Part shown: positions 1 through 8,275 of the stretch, piece by piece | How positions within the stretch are numbered: the stretch's first letter is position 1 | Layout of the letters: each line of letters begins with the position of its first letter | Assembly (NCBI GenBank): GCA_900290255.1 | Contig: OMOD01000101.1 | Coordinates: 48,548 to 110,530 of the forward strand | Origin: Candidatus Sulfotelmatobacter kueseliae | GTDB lineage: Bacteria; Acidobacteriota; Terriglobia; Terriglobales; Acidobacteriaceae | DNA: 61,983 bases | Direction of reading: 5' to 3' | Translations under genes and position numbers: made by a program | The notes under the pieces: generated by a model | Told to the model about the DNA's origin: nothing | What the model saw: the letters and a program-made list of their open reading frames with translations, nothing else | The model's database searches: none

Positions 1-1322
1 CCCGCCGATTGCTCGAGCGTGTCGTACTCACCCACTCGTCCGCCAAAGCCGCTCTGGTCAACGAAGCGGTACGAGCCCGGAACAATGGAGTACGACGCGT
101 CGGTCTGGTTCGCTCCAGCTTCGGCCGGGTCCGTGCCTCCGGACAAGTTCGCAGCCGACATCGGAGTCAGATATTGAGACATCATTCCCATTGCGCCGCC
201 CGCCGCGCCAATGGCCAAACTCGGCGAGTGGGACGGAAGCAGACGAATCGTCGCAGCACCAGCGCTTTGCCCATGTGGCGCTGCTGCCGCCCTTAGGGGC
301 TGGGGTTCACGCAACTGCTGGTCGGACGGACCCTTGTCCACGAATCTGCTTCCACCGCTGGGAGTGGGCGTATCAGTGCCGTGAATCGATCCGTGACAAT
401 TCGTGCAGCGATCTGCCAGCGGCAGACCCGCTCCGTTGTGGTGCCCCGCGTGACACTGCAAACACAGTGCCGGCTCGCTCACAGTCAAAAGATTCGTGTT
501 GGCTGAACCGTGAGCGGTGTGGCAATTCATGCAGTTTTCCGTCACCGGGGGATGCTGGTAGGCAAACGGTCCGCGATACTGCGCGTGGCAGCCCAGGCAG
601 AGTTCGTTGGTATTGGCCGTCCGCAGATTGTTGCCGGCAGCTCCGCCATGCGGATCGTGGCAATCCGCACAACTCATCTTGCCCTCGCGCAGCGGATGAT
701 GATAAGGCAGGCTCATCTGACCACGCTCACTTTGGTGACACCGGAGGCAAGCATCGTTTGCCTGCCAGCGCGGTTGCATCATCGCCTTGGCTTCCGGGAC
801 CATGCTCTCCACGTTGCCCACCCGGGCTGGAGTCATGACATCGGTGAACATTTCAACGCCCGGCTCCGTTTTGTCTCCCGCCTTGGTGTACGTGTGGGTC
901 TGATGGCAATCCGTGCAGCGAACCTTGTTCGATGCATGCGGTCCCGCGACCCAGTTGCGAATCTTTTCATCCCTGGCGTGACAGCTCAGGCACACACCGT
1001 TGGCATCGGTGGCCGAACGCTGTTTGAAGGAGATGATCTTGGAAACATCTCCTCCACCCTGCACGTGCAGGCTGCCAAGACCGTGGCACTGTTCGCATTC
1101 GACGCCCTGCTGGGCGTGGAAGGCGTGCCGATAATCCTTGGCGATGTCGGCGTGACACGTCGCGCACGTTTCGGTCCCGGCCGCGGTAGCCCCGGGAATC
1201 TGCACATACTTCGCAAACGAGGAGATCGCATGCTCAGACTTCTTGGCTGCACGCGATGGAAGGGTAACGACAGCAACCAAGGCAAGAACTAACGATGCTG
1301 CAAGAACGGAATAATTCCGCAT
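1..1322 (-). CDS. Decaheme c-type cytochrome (DmsE/MtrA-like), 3' end outside window
   Basis: The minus-strand reading frame starts at 1322 and runs off the left edge, so the C-terminus is missing (440 codons visible). Residues 1-26 form a signal peptide with a short basic end, a hydrophobic core and an Ala-rich cleavage region. Ten CxxCH heme motifs follow, with first Cys at residues 53, 76, 111, 136, 192, 218, 242, 264, 287 and 306. This number and density are those of MtrA/DmsE-type decaheme electron carriers, which move electrons across the periplasm and outer membrane. After the last heme comes a Pro/Ala/Gly-rich linker of about 90 residues. The frame stays open into a segment containing GSYRFVDQSGFGGRVGEYD, which may begin a beta-barrel. 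A GGGAGGG-type ribosome site sits just before the ATG. The cytochrome assignment is secure; electron donor and acceptor are unknown. Confidence 0.93.
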   Translation of the reverse strand, partial: MRNYSVLAASLVLALVAVVTLPSRAAKKSEHAISSFAKYVQIPGATAAGTETCATCHADIAKDYRHAFHAQQGVECEQCHGLGSLHVQGGGDVSKIISFKQRSATDANGVCLSCHARDEKIRNWVAGPHASNKVRCTDCHQTHTYTKAGDKTEPGVEMFTDVMTPARVGNVESMVPEAKAMMQPRWQANDACLRCHQSERGQMSLPYHHPLREGKMSCADCHDPHGGAAGNNLRTANTNELCLGCHAQYRGPFAYQHPPVTENCMNCHTAHGSANTNLLTVSEPALCLQCHAGHHNGAGLPLADRCTNCHGSIHGTDTPTPSGGSRFVDKGPSDQQLREPQPLRAAAAPHGQSAGAATIRLLPSHSPSLAIGAAGGAMGMMSQYLTPMSAANLSGGTDPAEAGANQTDASYSIVPGSYRFVDQSGFGGRVGEYDTLEQSA

Positions 1323-1414
1323 AAGATACCCTCCCTACGGATTCGTTTCGCCGAGCGACACGCTCCGTGGGTTCTAGGAAACGACAGCCGATGGGGTGGA
1401 TCTGTCCGCAAAGA

Positions 1415-1464
1415 CGGGAGCAGCATAGACCTACTAGGGGGCCTAGTCTGTGACACTGATCACA
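1415..1464 (-). promoter_or_regulatory. Predicted class-II CRP/FNR-type promoter of the cytochrome gene
   Basis: Positions 1449-1464 read TGTGA-N6-TCACA, a perfect CRP-family half-site pair centred at 1456.5. Downstream on the minus strand is a -10-like hexamer TATGCT (1427 to 1422), which would place transcription start near 1415. The activator site then lies about 41.5 bp upstream, the usual class-II activation distance. No convincing -35 is seen, as expected for an activator-dependent promoter. The start site is inferred. Confidence 0.6.
1433..1447. promoter_or_regulatory. Palindrome ACTAGG-GGG-CCTAGT beside the CRP-like site
   Basis: A perfect 6-bp inverted repeat with a 3-bp spacer overlaps the end of the TGTGA-N6-TCACA site by one position pair and fills the -35 region of the predicted cytochrome promoter. 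It could bind a second regulator. No specific family is recognised. Confidence 0.35.
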
Positions 1465-1563
1465 TCGCCAGGTGGGAAGTCACGCCGCCAATAGCGGGGA
1501 CGGGCTGTGACTGTCAAGAAAGGCAATTGCACAGCAGCGGAGGCGTGGAAGGTGTTGCGCAGC

Positions 1564-2112
1564 CTAGTTGCCGGAGGGTTTCTTCAGCAGGATTGCAGCC
1601 ACAAACGACGCGGTCGCCGCCAGCAGCCACTCCACGCGATAGAACTGAATGGCTTGCCAATCTACCAGGGTCTTGGCTGTGATCAGGCCAACCAGCAAGG
1701 CTCCCGCCACGCACCCCAATCCAATGACGAATGCGATCAGCGATGCCGTGGTAAGCCCGACCCAGCGTTGGATCTCGTGGAAGTGGAGGTAGTGAAGCCA
1801 TGCGGGAGATTTGACCTTCCTCCACATCCGGCTCCAGGGGGTGGTTGTGATCGCCGAGTGCGTCCAAGTAATGGCTTTGTCCCAGAGTTTTGCAACTGCG
1901 GCCGCGTCAGCCTTGGCGGTCGCACTCAAGGCGTTCGGCCTGCGTCGTCCGCAGCAGTGACAGAAATGGGAGCCCAGCAGGAACTCCGTACCGCAATGAG
2001 CGCAAACCTCTGCCATCGCCGGAATGGACTCCTGAACCGTCGTGTCTCCGGCTGTCATGGTTGACGGTGGCCGCCAGAACTCCTGCTGCGTTTCCTGTAC
2101 AAATCCCGACAT
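1564..2112 (-). CDS. Zinc-ribbon membrane protein, function unknown
   Basis: This 182-residue protein has a zinc-ribbon pattern with Cys37, Cys40, Cys51 and Cys54 (CAHCG and CHCCG). After a basic, Trp-rich middle it has two hydrophobic membrane segments at about residues 118-145 and 160-177, and ends in a short Lys-containing tail. It resembles the large group of bacterial proteins that couple a cytoplasmic zinc ribbon to membrane helices. No enzyme motif is visible. It lies upstream of the cytochrome on the same strand, but the 241-bp gap with its own predicted promoter argues against strict co-transcription. Confidence 0.75.
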   Translation of the reverse strand: MSGFVQETQQEFWRPPSTMTAGDTTVQESIPAMAEVCAHCGTEFLLGSHFCHCCGRRRPNALSATAKADAAAVAKLWDKAITWTHSAITTTPWSRMWRKVKSPAWLHYLHFHEIQRWVGLTTASLIAFVIGLGCVAGALLVGLITAKTLVDWQAIQFYRVEWLLAATASFVAAILLKKPSGN

Positions 2113-2653
2113 GGCAACTAGTCTCTAGGTGAACTGCCCTGGGGCGTGTATGGCACTCCGGGCACCAAACCTGTGTTGATTTCTAAATGGCTTTGAAACA
2201 AGCACTTACGCTCTCCGCCAAGCGCTCCATCGCCACCGACGCGGGCAATAATTACTTGCGCCAGCGAGTAAAGATGAACCAGTTACGGAAGCCCGTAGAC
2301 CTCCAAGCTGCAACCATCCACTCTGACCCGCTGCGGGACGGCTCGGCATCAGGATTCACAAAAGCCGTATCCCAATCCAGCGCCGCACGGTCCTGCCGAG
2401 CTCCATTCGGCCGACCTGCGCAGACTCCTCACGAGCCCTCCCGCAACCTGCCACGCAGATCCGGGTCAGTCTGTGGCTGCGCCGATTATAGGGGCCGACC
2501 GTCGTGCTGACTGTTAACGGCCGTGGCACGTGGCTGACGTTCTTGGTTCGGGGCTGATGCCGGGGTGTGCTGGCGCCATAACGCCGCACGTCCTCGGCAC
2601 TTCGTTTAGACTAGAACGACCGAGTCGTGACGACCTACGCAGGACAAATCTGG
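2113..2653. other. Intergenic stretch, no gene seen
   Basis: About 540 bp separate the divergent zinc-ribbon and TPR genes. The short open frames on both strands lack domain-like composition, initiation signals and hydrophobic periodicity. It must contain promoters for both flanks, but no hexamer pair stands out. Confidence 0.5.
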
Positions 2654-3874
2654 ATGAAGCTTGAGCAAAGCGCAGCGCGGCCGGTGATGTTTCTGCTTCT
2701 CCTGAGCGCATCTGCCCTCACGGCTGCCGCACAGACGTCCGCTGCTCCAGCCACGCCTCACGGCGCCCCCCATGATCCCCAGATCGCTACCGCCTTCGAT
2801 CACTTCTACAACATGGAGTATGACCGGGCGATCCCGGAGTTCGAGAAGATTGTGGAAAAGCATCCCAACGATTGCTTCGCGGTCAACCATCTGCTGACCG
2901 TGATCCTGATGCGCAATCTCTACGAAACCGGTGGCATGAACACAGGCGAATATGCCAATGACAGTTTTATCGGTCACGCTCCCCGCCCGACCGATCCCAA
3001 GATCAAGAGCCGGATCAAGCAACTGGTGGCGCGGGCGGAAACTCTGGAGGAAGAGCAACTCAAGGCCAATCCTCAAGACGTTGACGCACTCTATTGCCGC
3101 GGCGTCACCCGGGCGGAGTTCGCCGTCTATACCGGCCTGGTGGAGCGGGCCTGGTTCTCCGCTCTCCGCAACGCTGTTGGTGCCCGCCACGACCACGAGC
3201 GGGTGCTTGAACTTGATCCCGAATATCTGGACGCGAAGATGGTAGTGGGCACCCACAATTACGTGGTGGGCCACCTGCCTTGGACGGGGAAAGTCGCCGC
3301 CGCTCTGGCGGGATTGACCGGGTCGAAGGAAAAAGGCCTTGAGTATCTTCGTGAGGTGGCGAAGGGAGGCGTGGAGAATTCGGTAGACGCAAAGGTGATC
3401 CTCAGCTTGTTCCTGCGCCGCGAACAGCAGTATGACGAAGCCCTCGGCTACATGCAGGAGCTTTCGGCAAAGTATCCCAAAAATCATCTTTTCCCCACCG
3501 AAGTCGCCAACCTGTTGCGGGCCGCCGGCCGGCTGGATGAGGCCGAGGCTATGTATCGCAAAGTTTGGCAGAACGGCACAGAAGGGAAATACGACAATCT
3601 GCACTACGAAATGGCCGCCTGGGGACTGGGGGAACTGCTGCGCAGCAAGAAAGATATCGCCGGTGCCGCTGCCACGTATGAACTGGTGAATGGGGCGCCC
3701 AACCCTGATCCCGATATCCTGCAGAAGGCCAACCTGGCCGCGGGCGAAATGTACGACCTGCTGCAGAAGCGCGATCTGGCCATGAAGCACTATCAGATCG
3801 TGTTGGCCGGCAATGCCAACACCAGCCCCGCCGACCAGGCCCGCCGCTATATCAGAGAGGCGTACCGGGAGTAG
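2654..3874 (+). CDS. Secreted TPR-repeat protein
   Basis: The protein has 406 residues from the ATG at 2654. An in-frame GTG at 2627 is possible, but the ATG puts a clean signal peptide (MKLEQSAARPVMFLLLLSAS and an Ala-rich cleavage region) at the N-terminus and has AGGAC upstream. The mature part consists of TPR-like helical pairs. Examples are the motif around FDHFYNMEYDRAIPEFEK, a degenerate central part, and a clear repeat at the end of the protein with YDEALGYMQELSAKYPKN and LDEAEAMYRKVWQNG. TPR proteins are protein-interaction scaffolds; an export or envelope role is suggested only by the signal peptide. No catalytic motif is present. It precedes a membrane glycosyltransferase by 118 bp on the same strand. 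Confidence 0.8.
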   Translation: MKLEQSAARPVMFLLLLSASALTAAAQTSAAPATPHGAPHDPQIATAFDHFYNMEYDRAIPEFEKIVEKHPNDCFAVNHLLTVILMRNLYETGGMNTGEYANDSFIGHAPRPTDPKIKSRIKQLVARAETLEEEQLKANPQDVDALYCRGVTRAEFAVYTGLVERAWFSALRNAVGARHDHERVLELDPEYLDAKMVVGTHNYVVGHLPWTGKVAAALAGLTGSKEKGLEYLREVAKGGVENSVDAKVILSLFLRREQQYDEALGYMQELSAKYPKNHLFPTEVANLLRAAGRLDEAEAMYRKVWQNGTEGKYDNLHYEMAAWGLGELLRSKKDIAGAAATYELVNGAPNPDPDILQKANLAAGEMYDLLQKRDLAMKHYQIVLAGNANTSPADQARRYIREAYRE

Positions 3875-3992
3875 GCTCGATGCTGGCTGGTCGCGGGCAC
3901 GGCATCAGCTGAGCGAATTTTCCTTTCCCCAGCCCAACCGAAACCCGCGCGCCAATCGTGATGCTGTAGAATCGACCTCTTCCCGTCGCACC

Positions 3993-5762
3993 ATGCTGAG
4001 AATTCCGGATTGGATCAGACACCGCGCTGTCATTGCCGCTCTCTGGTCAGCGGTGGTGGCAGCCTCTGTCCTCCGCATCGTCGCGACCTACCCGAATACA
4101 GCTCAAGCTTATGACGAACCAGGCCATGTCGCGGCCGGCATTGAATTCTTGGACAAGGGTACTTACACGCTCGATCCGGTCCATCCGCCGCTGGCGCCGA
4201 CGGCCATCGCGCTGCCGCTCTACCTGGCGGGTGCGCGTTATCCGGTCTTGCCGGAGTCGGACCCGGCCAGCCACGACTACAACGTTGTCGGAAATCGCAT
4301 TCTTTACGACGGCGGCAACCTCGCGCACAACCTGGCCTTGGCGCGGACTGGCGTTCTACCGTTCTTCATTCTGGGAGCAGTCGTCGTTTTTCTGTGGGCG
4401 CGGCATTTCGCAAGTCCCGCCGCAGCGCTTTTTGCCACGTTTCTGTATTGCACCACGCCCACAATTCTGGCCTTCTCCAGCGTGGCCTACACCGACATGG
4501 TGGCGGCCTCCACGCAGTTGGCCGCGATGTTCGCGTTTTCTCTCTGGCTGGAAAGTCCCAGCCGCAACGCGGCCGCCCGGCTCGCACTTGCGCTGGGAGC
4601 CGCTTTTCTGGCGAAGCTGACCAGCTTTCTGTTCATCCCAGCTGCCGCACTCCTCATGACAATCGTGTGGCTGGTAAGGAGCAAGGGCAAAGGCGATCTG
4701 CTTTTGCGGAAACGCCTGTTGCAACTTGCTGCCATCGTGCTGCTCCTTCCGCTCATGATCTGGGCTGGATATTTCTTCTCGCTGCACCGCGTGCAAGCGA
4801 TTACCGGCATCACGCCATCAAACATGGCCTCATGGCAGCACTTCCCTGGGCCAGTTCGGTCGGTGGGGCGGGAGTTGATTCTGCGGAATCCTCGTTTCCC
4901 GGCCGGTGAATTTTTCCACGGAGTGGCCGCCGCCTGGGTGCTGAACAAAGAAAAATCGGAATCGTATCTGCTCGGTCACACGAAAGTGGGAGGCTGGTGG
5001 TACTTTTTCCTGCTTGCCATCGCAGTGAAATCTCCCATCCCACTCTTACTTCTGGCCGGTCTCGGACTTCACTCGATCGGCTCTTACTCGACCCAGCCGC
5101 CGACTAGTGGTTGTCGGTGGATCCGGCTGCTGCCCGCGGCGGCGCTGGCCGCCGTCTTGCTGGTTACGATGCATGTGAGCTATCAAGCCGGACTACGGCA
5201 CATTCTGGTGGCTCTGCCCCTGCTAGCGATCATCGCTGGTGTCGGCGCCAGTCAGGTCTTTCAAATGATCCGCCGGCCGTGGCGACTCGGCCTTACCGCG
5301 CTGGTGATTGCATTGCTTTCCTGGCAGCTTGCCGAGAGCATCAAGGCACAAGCCGATTCTCTTGCCTACTTCAACGAATTTGCCGGATCCGACCCGAGTT
5401 CCGTGCTCGTGATCGGCTGCGACCTCGATTGCGGGCAAGACCTGAACCGGCTGGCCGGCGAGCTTCGTTCCCGCCACATCGATGACCTCGAACTCGCCAT
5501 CTTCACCAGCGCCGACACGGACCGGTCCGGCTTGCCGCATCATGAACTTCCTGATCCCGCACGTCGGCCCCAGGGCTGGATTGCCGTCAGCGCTCGGCCG
5601 CGACGAACGGGAAGCGGCATCCGCGAGATCCTTCCTCTAGATTATTTCGCTGGGCTCGAGGCGTATCGGGTGGCAAATGTCGGGAAGACCATCCGTCTGT
5701 ATTACGTGCCTGCGACCGATCCCGGGAGCCCTCGACCTCCCGGAACTGATTCGACCCGGTAA
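3993..5762 (+). CDS. GT-C membrane glycosyltransferase (PMT/GT39-like)
   Basis: This is a polytopic protein of 589 residues from the ATG at 3993; the open frame extends upstream into the preceding gene but without a plausible start there. The first luminal/periplasmic loop carries the acidic pair Asp41-Glu42 in AYDEPGHVAAG, as in protein O-mannosyltransferase and ArnT-like enzymes that use polyprenyl-phosphate sugars. The HPPLAP motif follows, then about ten hydrophobic segments. The C-terminal soluble part contains CDLDCGQDLNRL, a variant of the D-WGQDL motif common in family-39-like enzymes of Acidobacteriota and Planctomycetota. The predicted job is transfer of a lipid-linked sugar to a periplasmic acceptor. 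The acceptor is unknown. Confidence 0.8.
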   Translation: MLRIPDWIRHRAVIAALWSAVVAASVLRIVATYPNTAQAYDEPGHVAAGIEFLDKGTYTLDPVHPPLAPTAIALPLYLAGARYPVLPESDPASHDYNVVGNRILYDGGNLAHNLALARTGVLPFFILGAVVVFLWARHFASPAAALFATFLYCTTPTILAFSSVAYTDMVAASTQLAAMFAFSLWLESPSRNAAARLALALGAAFLAKLTSFLFIPAAALLMTIVWLVRSKGKGDLLLRKRLLQLAAIVLLLPLMIWAGYFFSLHRVQAITGITPSNMASWQHFPGPVRSVGRELILRNPRFPAGEFFHGVAAAWVLNKEKSESYLLGHTKVGGWWYFFLLAIAVKSPIPLLLLAGLGLHSIGSYSTQPPTSGCRWIRLLPAAALAAVLLVTMHVSYQAGLRHILVALPLLAIIAGVGASQVFQMIRRPWRLGLTALVIALLSWQLAESIKAQADSLAYFNEFAGSDPSSVLVIGCDLDCGQDLNRLAGELRSRHIDDLELAIFTSADTDRSGLPHHELPDPARRPQGWIAVSARPRRTGSGIREILPLDYFAGLEAYRVANVGKTIRLYYVPATDPGSPRPPGTDSTR

Positions 5763-5849
5763 TCATGGGGCGGGCCGGGGCACGGTGAAACTCCGGATTG
5801 TGGAACTTCAGAGGTGCGCCCAGCGTATTATCTGGAAGAGGGCGAACCT

Positions 5850-6164
5850 ATGTACTGCAACCAGTGCGGCAAAGTAATTCAGGATGATGCGGCGGTTTGC
5901 GCTTACTGCGGTATTCGCGTCGGCGCCTCGCTGGCCCGAAGGAAGCTGATACGCCCGCGTCAGGGGCGCAAAGTCGCCGGCGTGTGCCTGGGTTTCTCTG
6001 AGTACTTCGACGTGGACGTGACACTGGTGCGGGTTGTCTGGCTGGTAGCCTCGGTCACGACGGTTATCGGGTTGCTCTCTTATCCCATCGCGTGGATCGT
6101 CATGCCGGAAGAGCCGCTGCCGCTTGCGGCGCCGGCCAATGCGCAGCAGGTAACGAACTCGTAG
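5850..6164 (+). CDS. Zinc-ribbon PspC-domain protein
   Basis: The 104-residue protein starts at the ATG at 5850, preceded by GGAAGAGGG. An N-terminal zinc ribbon uses Cys3, Cys6, Cys17 and Cys20. A PspC domain follows (residues about 30-90), with the typical RKVAGVCLGFSEYFDVD segment and a membrane helix ending in PIAWIVMPEE. PspC proteins are inner-membrane partners of the phage-shock envelope-stress response, but no pspA or pspB is nearby. Many Acidobacteriota carry such stand-alone ribbon-PspC proteins. The family call is confident; the stress role is by analogy. Confidence 0.88.
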   Translation: MYCNQCGKVIQDDAAVCAYCGIRVGASLARRKLIRPRQGRKVAGVCLGFSEYFDVDVTLVRVVWLVASVTTVIGLLSYPIAWIVMPEEPLPLAAPANAQQVTNS

Positions 6165-6177
6165 GAATCAGACCCCG

Positions 6178-6231
6178 GACTTCAGACCTCAGACTTCAGA
6201 CCTCAGACTTCAGACTTCAGACTTCAGACTT
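6178..6231. repeat. Tandem 7-bp repeat array (CAGACTT/CAGACCT)
   Basis: Seven consecutive heptamers fill 6183-6231, alternating CAGACCT and CAGACTT and then four CAGACTT, preceded by a partial unit. The array sits 14 bp after the PspC-like gene. It is one of five 7-bp-periodic intergenic arrays in this window. Confidence 0.95.
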
Positions 6232-6293
6232 TGGTTCCCGTTCGCGATCGAGAGGCGGACGGCGGGAGCCGCATTTGTGCTTTAATCCCCTGC

Positions 6294-7100
6294 ATGGCAC
6301 CCATCCCTTCCCGGCGCATCAAAAGCGGCGATGCCGAGATTGTTTACTGGAGCCTCGGCGAGGGTTCACCGGTTATTCTCCTGCATCCTTTCCCCGCGCA
6401 TCATGAGTTCTGGTTGCCCGTGGCTGAATCGCTGGCCGCGCGCTATCGCGTGATTCTGCCTGACCTGCGTGGGCACGGCGAATCGGGCGTAGGCGAGGGG
6501 CCGGCCACAATGGAGAAGCATGCCGCCGACATCGTGCGCGTCATGGACGACGCTGACGTCGGTCGCGCTCCTCTGGTCGGAGTGTCCGTCGGCGGCTACG
6601 TGCTGTTTGAATTCTGGCGCAGGCATCGCGGCCGCGTGGCGGCGCTCGGCCTGTGCAACACGAAAGCGCCCGCCGATGGCGCCGAAGCCCGCGCCGCGCG
6701 CCTGCAGGCGGCCACCGATGTTCTCGAGCGCGGCACCGAACCATTCCTCGAAACCATGGTGCCTCGCCTGCTGGGCAAGACCACGCGGGAAACGCGTCCC
6801 GACCTGGTGGACGAAGCGTTGCGCATGATGCGCACAATGTCGCCCGATGACGTAGCCCAGGTGCAGCGCGGCATGGCCGAGCGTCCGGACTCCGTCGCAA
6901 CATTGAATACCATCAATGTTCCTACGCTGCTGGTGACCGGGGATGAAGACATTCTGACCGGTGTGAACGAAGCCGAGCTCATGCGCCAGCACGTCGCCGG
7001 CAGCGAGTTGCGCGTCATCCCGAAGGCGGGGCACTACGCGCCGTGGGAGCAGCCCGAGGAAGCGGCCAGGCTGCTGCGCCAGTTTCTGGATGGAATCTGA
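6294..7100 (+). CDS. Alpha/beta-fold hydrolase
   Basis: The protein has 268 residues from the ATG at 6294. The nucleophile elbow is GVSVGG with Ser98, the acid is probably Asp219 in GDEDILTG, and the base is His247 in AGHYAPWEQP. An HPFPAHHEFW oxyanion-region motif lies near residue 31 and PDLRGHGESG near 57. The fold and triad match carboxylesterases and 3-oxoadipate enol-lactonase-like hydrolases. Nothing in the neighbourhood supports aromatic catabolism, so the substrate is left open. It is cytoplasmic, with no signal peptide from this start. Confidence 0.88.
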   Translation: MAPIPSRRIKSGDAEIVYWSLGEGSPVILLHPFPAHHEFWLPVAESLAARYRVILPDLRGHGESGVGEGPATMEKHAADIVRVMDDADVGRAPLVGVSVGGYVLFEFWRRHRGRVAALGLCNTKAPADGAEARAARLQAATDVLERGTEPFLETMVPRLLGKTTRETRPDLVDEALRMMRTMSPDDVAQVQRGMAERPDSVATLNTINVPTLLVTGDEDILTGVNEAELMRQHVAGSELRVIPKAGHYAPWEQPEEAARLLRQFLDGI

Positions 7101-7144
7101 CAGGCTCCGCGGACGCCACGCAGTTAAGGACCACACAACCCTTT

Positions 7145-7175
7145 GTCATTCCGAGCGCAGCGAGGAATCTGCTTC
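7145..7175. repeat. Dispersed element, copy 1 (CATTCCGAGCG...GAGGAATC)
   Basis: The stretch CATTCCGAGCGCAGCG followed by AGGAATCTGC is an imperfect inverted repeat between two plus-strand genes. Near-identical copies lie at 39454-39483 and, more diverged, at 41764-41806 and 46968-47010. Confidence 0.8.
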
Positions 7176-7231
7176 GGCGCTTGGAGGGAGCGAAGCCTTC
7201 CGGGGTCGGCTGGACTAGAATCATAGGCGCC

Positions 7232-8134
7232 ATGAAAAAGCTTATCCTTCCCCTCCTTCTCGTAATCCTCGAGATCTGCTCCTATTCCCAAACTTCGCCC
7301 AGCCGGCCGCGCATCCTCGGCATCGACCACGTCTCGTTCTACACCACCGCGCCTGACGGCGTCAGAAAGCTTTACAGCGATCTGCTCGGCCTTGCTGCCG
7401 CCACGCCGGTCGAGCCCGGCGGCATCGCGCGCTACATGATTGGCAGACAGTGGGTCGGCTACAGCGCTGTGCCTGACGCGAAGGCTACCGACCGCATGGA
7501 TCACGTCGCCTTTACCACCGACAATATCGTCGCCCTTCGCCGGTATCTCGTCGAAAAGGGAATGAAGGTCGGCCAGATTGAAGGACGGCCCGACCACAGC
7601 CTGAGTTTTATGGTGAAGGATCCGGAAGGGCATCCGATCGAGTTTGTGGAACGGGGCAAGGGCGAAGCCACGCCGGCAGCCGCTTCCGCCGTGTCGCGGC
7701 ACATGATCCACACCGGCTTCGTGGTCTACCACAAGGATGCCGAAGACCGCTTCTACCGCGACATTCTAGGCTTCCGGCTCTACTGGCACGGCGCCGACAA
7801 GCCGGGCACGCCCGATGACTGGGTCGCCATGCAGGTTCCCGACGGCACCGACTGGCTGGAGTACATGCTCAACCAGCCCGAGCATATGGACCTGCAACTG
7901 ACCGGAGTGATGAACCACATTTCGCTCGGTGTTGCCGACATGAAGGCGGCGCAGGCGATCATGCAGTCGCATGGCTGGAAGCCGCACGGCGACGAGCAGG
8001 CCGAGGTCGGCAAAGACGGCAAATGGCAGCTCGACGTATATGATCCGGATCTGTCGCGCGTCGAATTGATGGAATTCAAGCCCGTCCAGAAGCCCTGCTG
8101 CAATGACTTCACAGGGCCGCATCCAATCGAGTGA
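7232..8134 (+). CDS. Secreted VOC-superfamily protein with two glyoxalase-like modules
   Basis: From the ATG at 7232 the product has 300 residues and starts with a signal peptide (MKKLILPLLLVILEICSYSQ). Two vicinal-oxygen-chelate modules follow. The first begins at GIDHVSFYTT, with metal-ligand-like His in MDHVAFTTD and Glu in HPIEFVE. The second begins at HTGFVVYHKD and continues with MNHISLGVAD and SRVELMEF. This paired beta-alpha-beta arrangement is that of extradiol dioxygenases and glyoxalase/bleomycin-resistance proteins. Export is unusual for such enzymes. The reaction is not predictable. It is separated from the hydrolase by 131 bp containing a dispersed repeat. Confidence 0.82.
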   Translation: MKKLILPLLLVILEICSYSQTSPSRPRILGIDHVSFYTTAPDGVRKLYSDLLGLAAATPVEPGGIARYMIGRQWVGYSAVPDAKATDRMDHVAFTTDNIVALRRYLVEKGMKVGQIEGRPDHSLSFMVKDPEGHPIEFVERGKGEATPAAASAVSRHMIHTGFVVYHKDAEDRFYRDILGFRLYWHGADKPGTPDDWVAMQVPDGTDWLEYMLNQPEHMDLQLTGVMNHISLGVADMKAAQAIMQSHGWKPHGDEQAEVGKDGKWQLDVYDPDLSRVELMEFKPVQKPCCNDFTGPHPIE

Positions 8135-8194
8135 ATCTGCGCCGCAGTCGATGAAGGTCGTCCCTAAGGCCCTAAATTGCAGATTTGCGAGTGT

Positions 8195-8255
8195 AGATTT
8201 CAGATTCGATCGACTCGGACAATCTGCAATCTGAAATCTGCAATCTGAAATTCGA
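8195..8255. repeat. 7-bp array AATCTGM with a 12-bp hairpin between convergent genes
   Basis: Heptamers AATCTGC, AATCTGA, AATCTGC, AATCTGA fill 8221-8248, with a degenerate fifth unit. The left flank AGATTTCAGATT (8195-8206) is the exact complement of 8228-8239, giving a 12-bp stem with a 21-nt loop. It lies between the ends of convergent genes and could act as a two-way terminator, although no T-run follows. Confidence 0.85.
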
Positions 8256-8275
8256 ATCTTTGGTTCCGGTGCTGC

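Noticed and set aside
2187-2510. Plus-strand 107-codon frame in the gap before the TPR gene
   Set aside because: No domain, initiation signal or protein-like periodicity.
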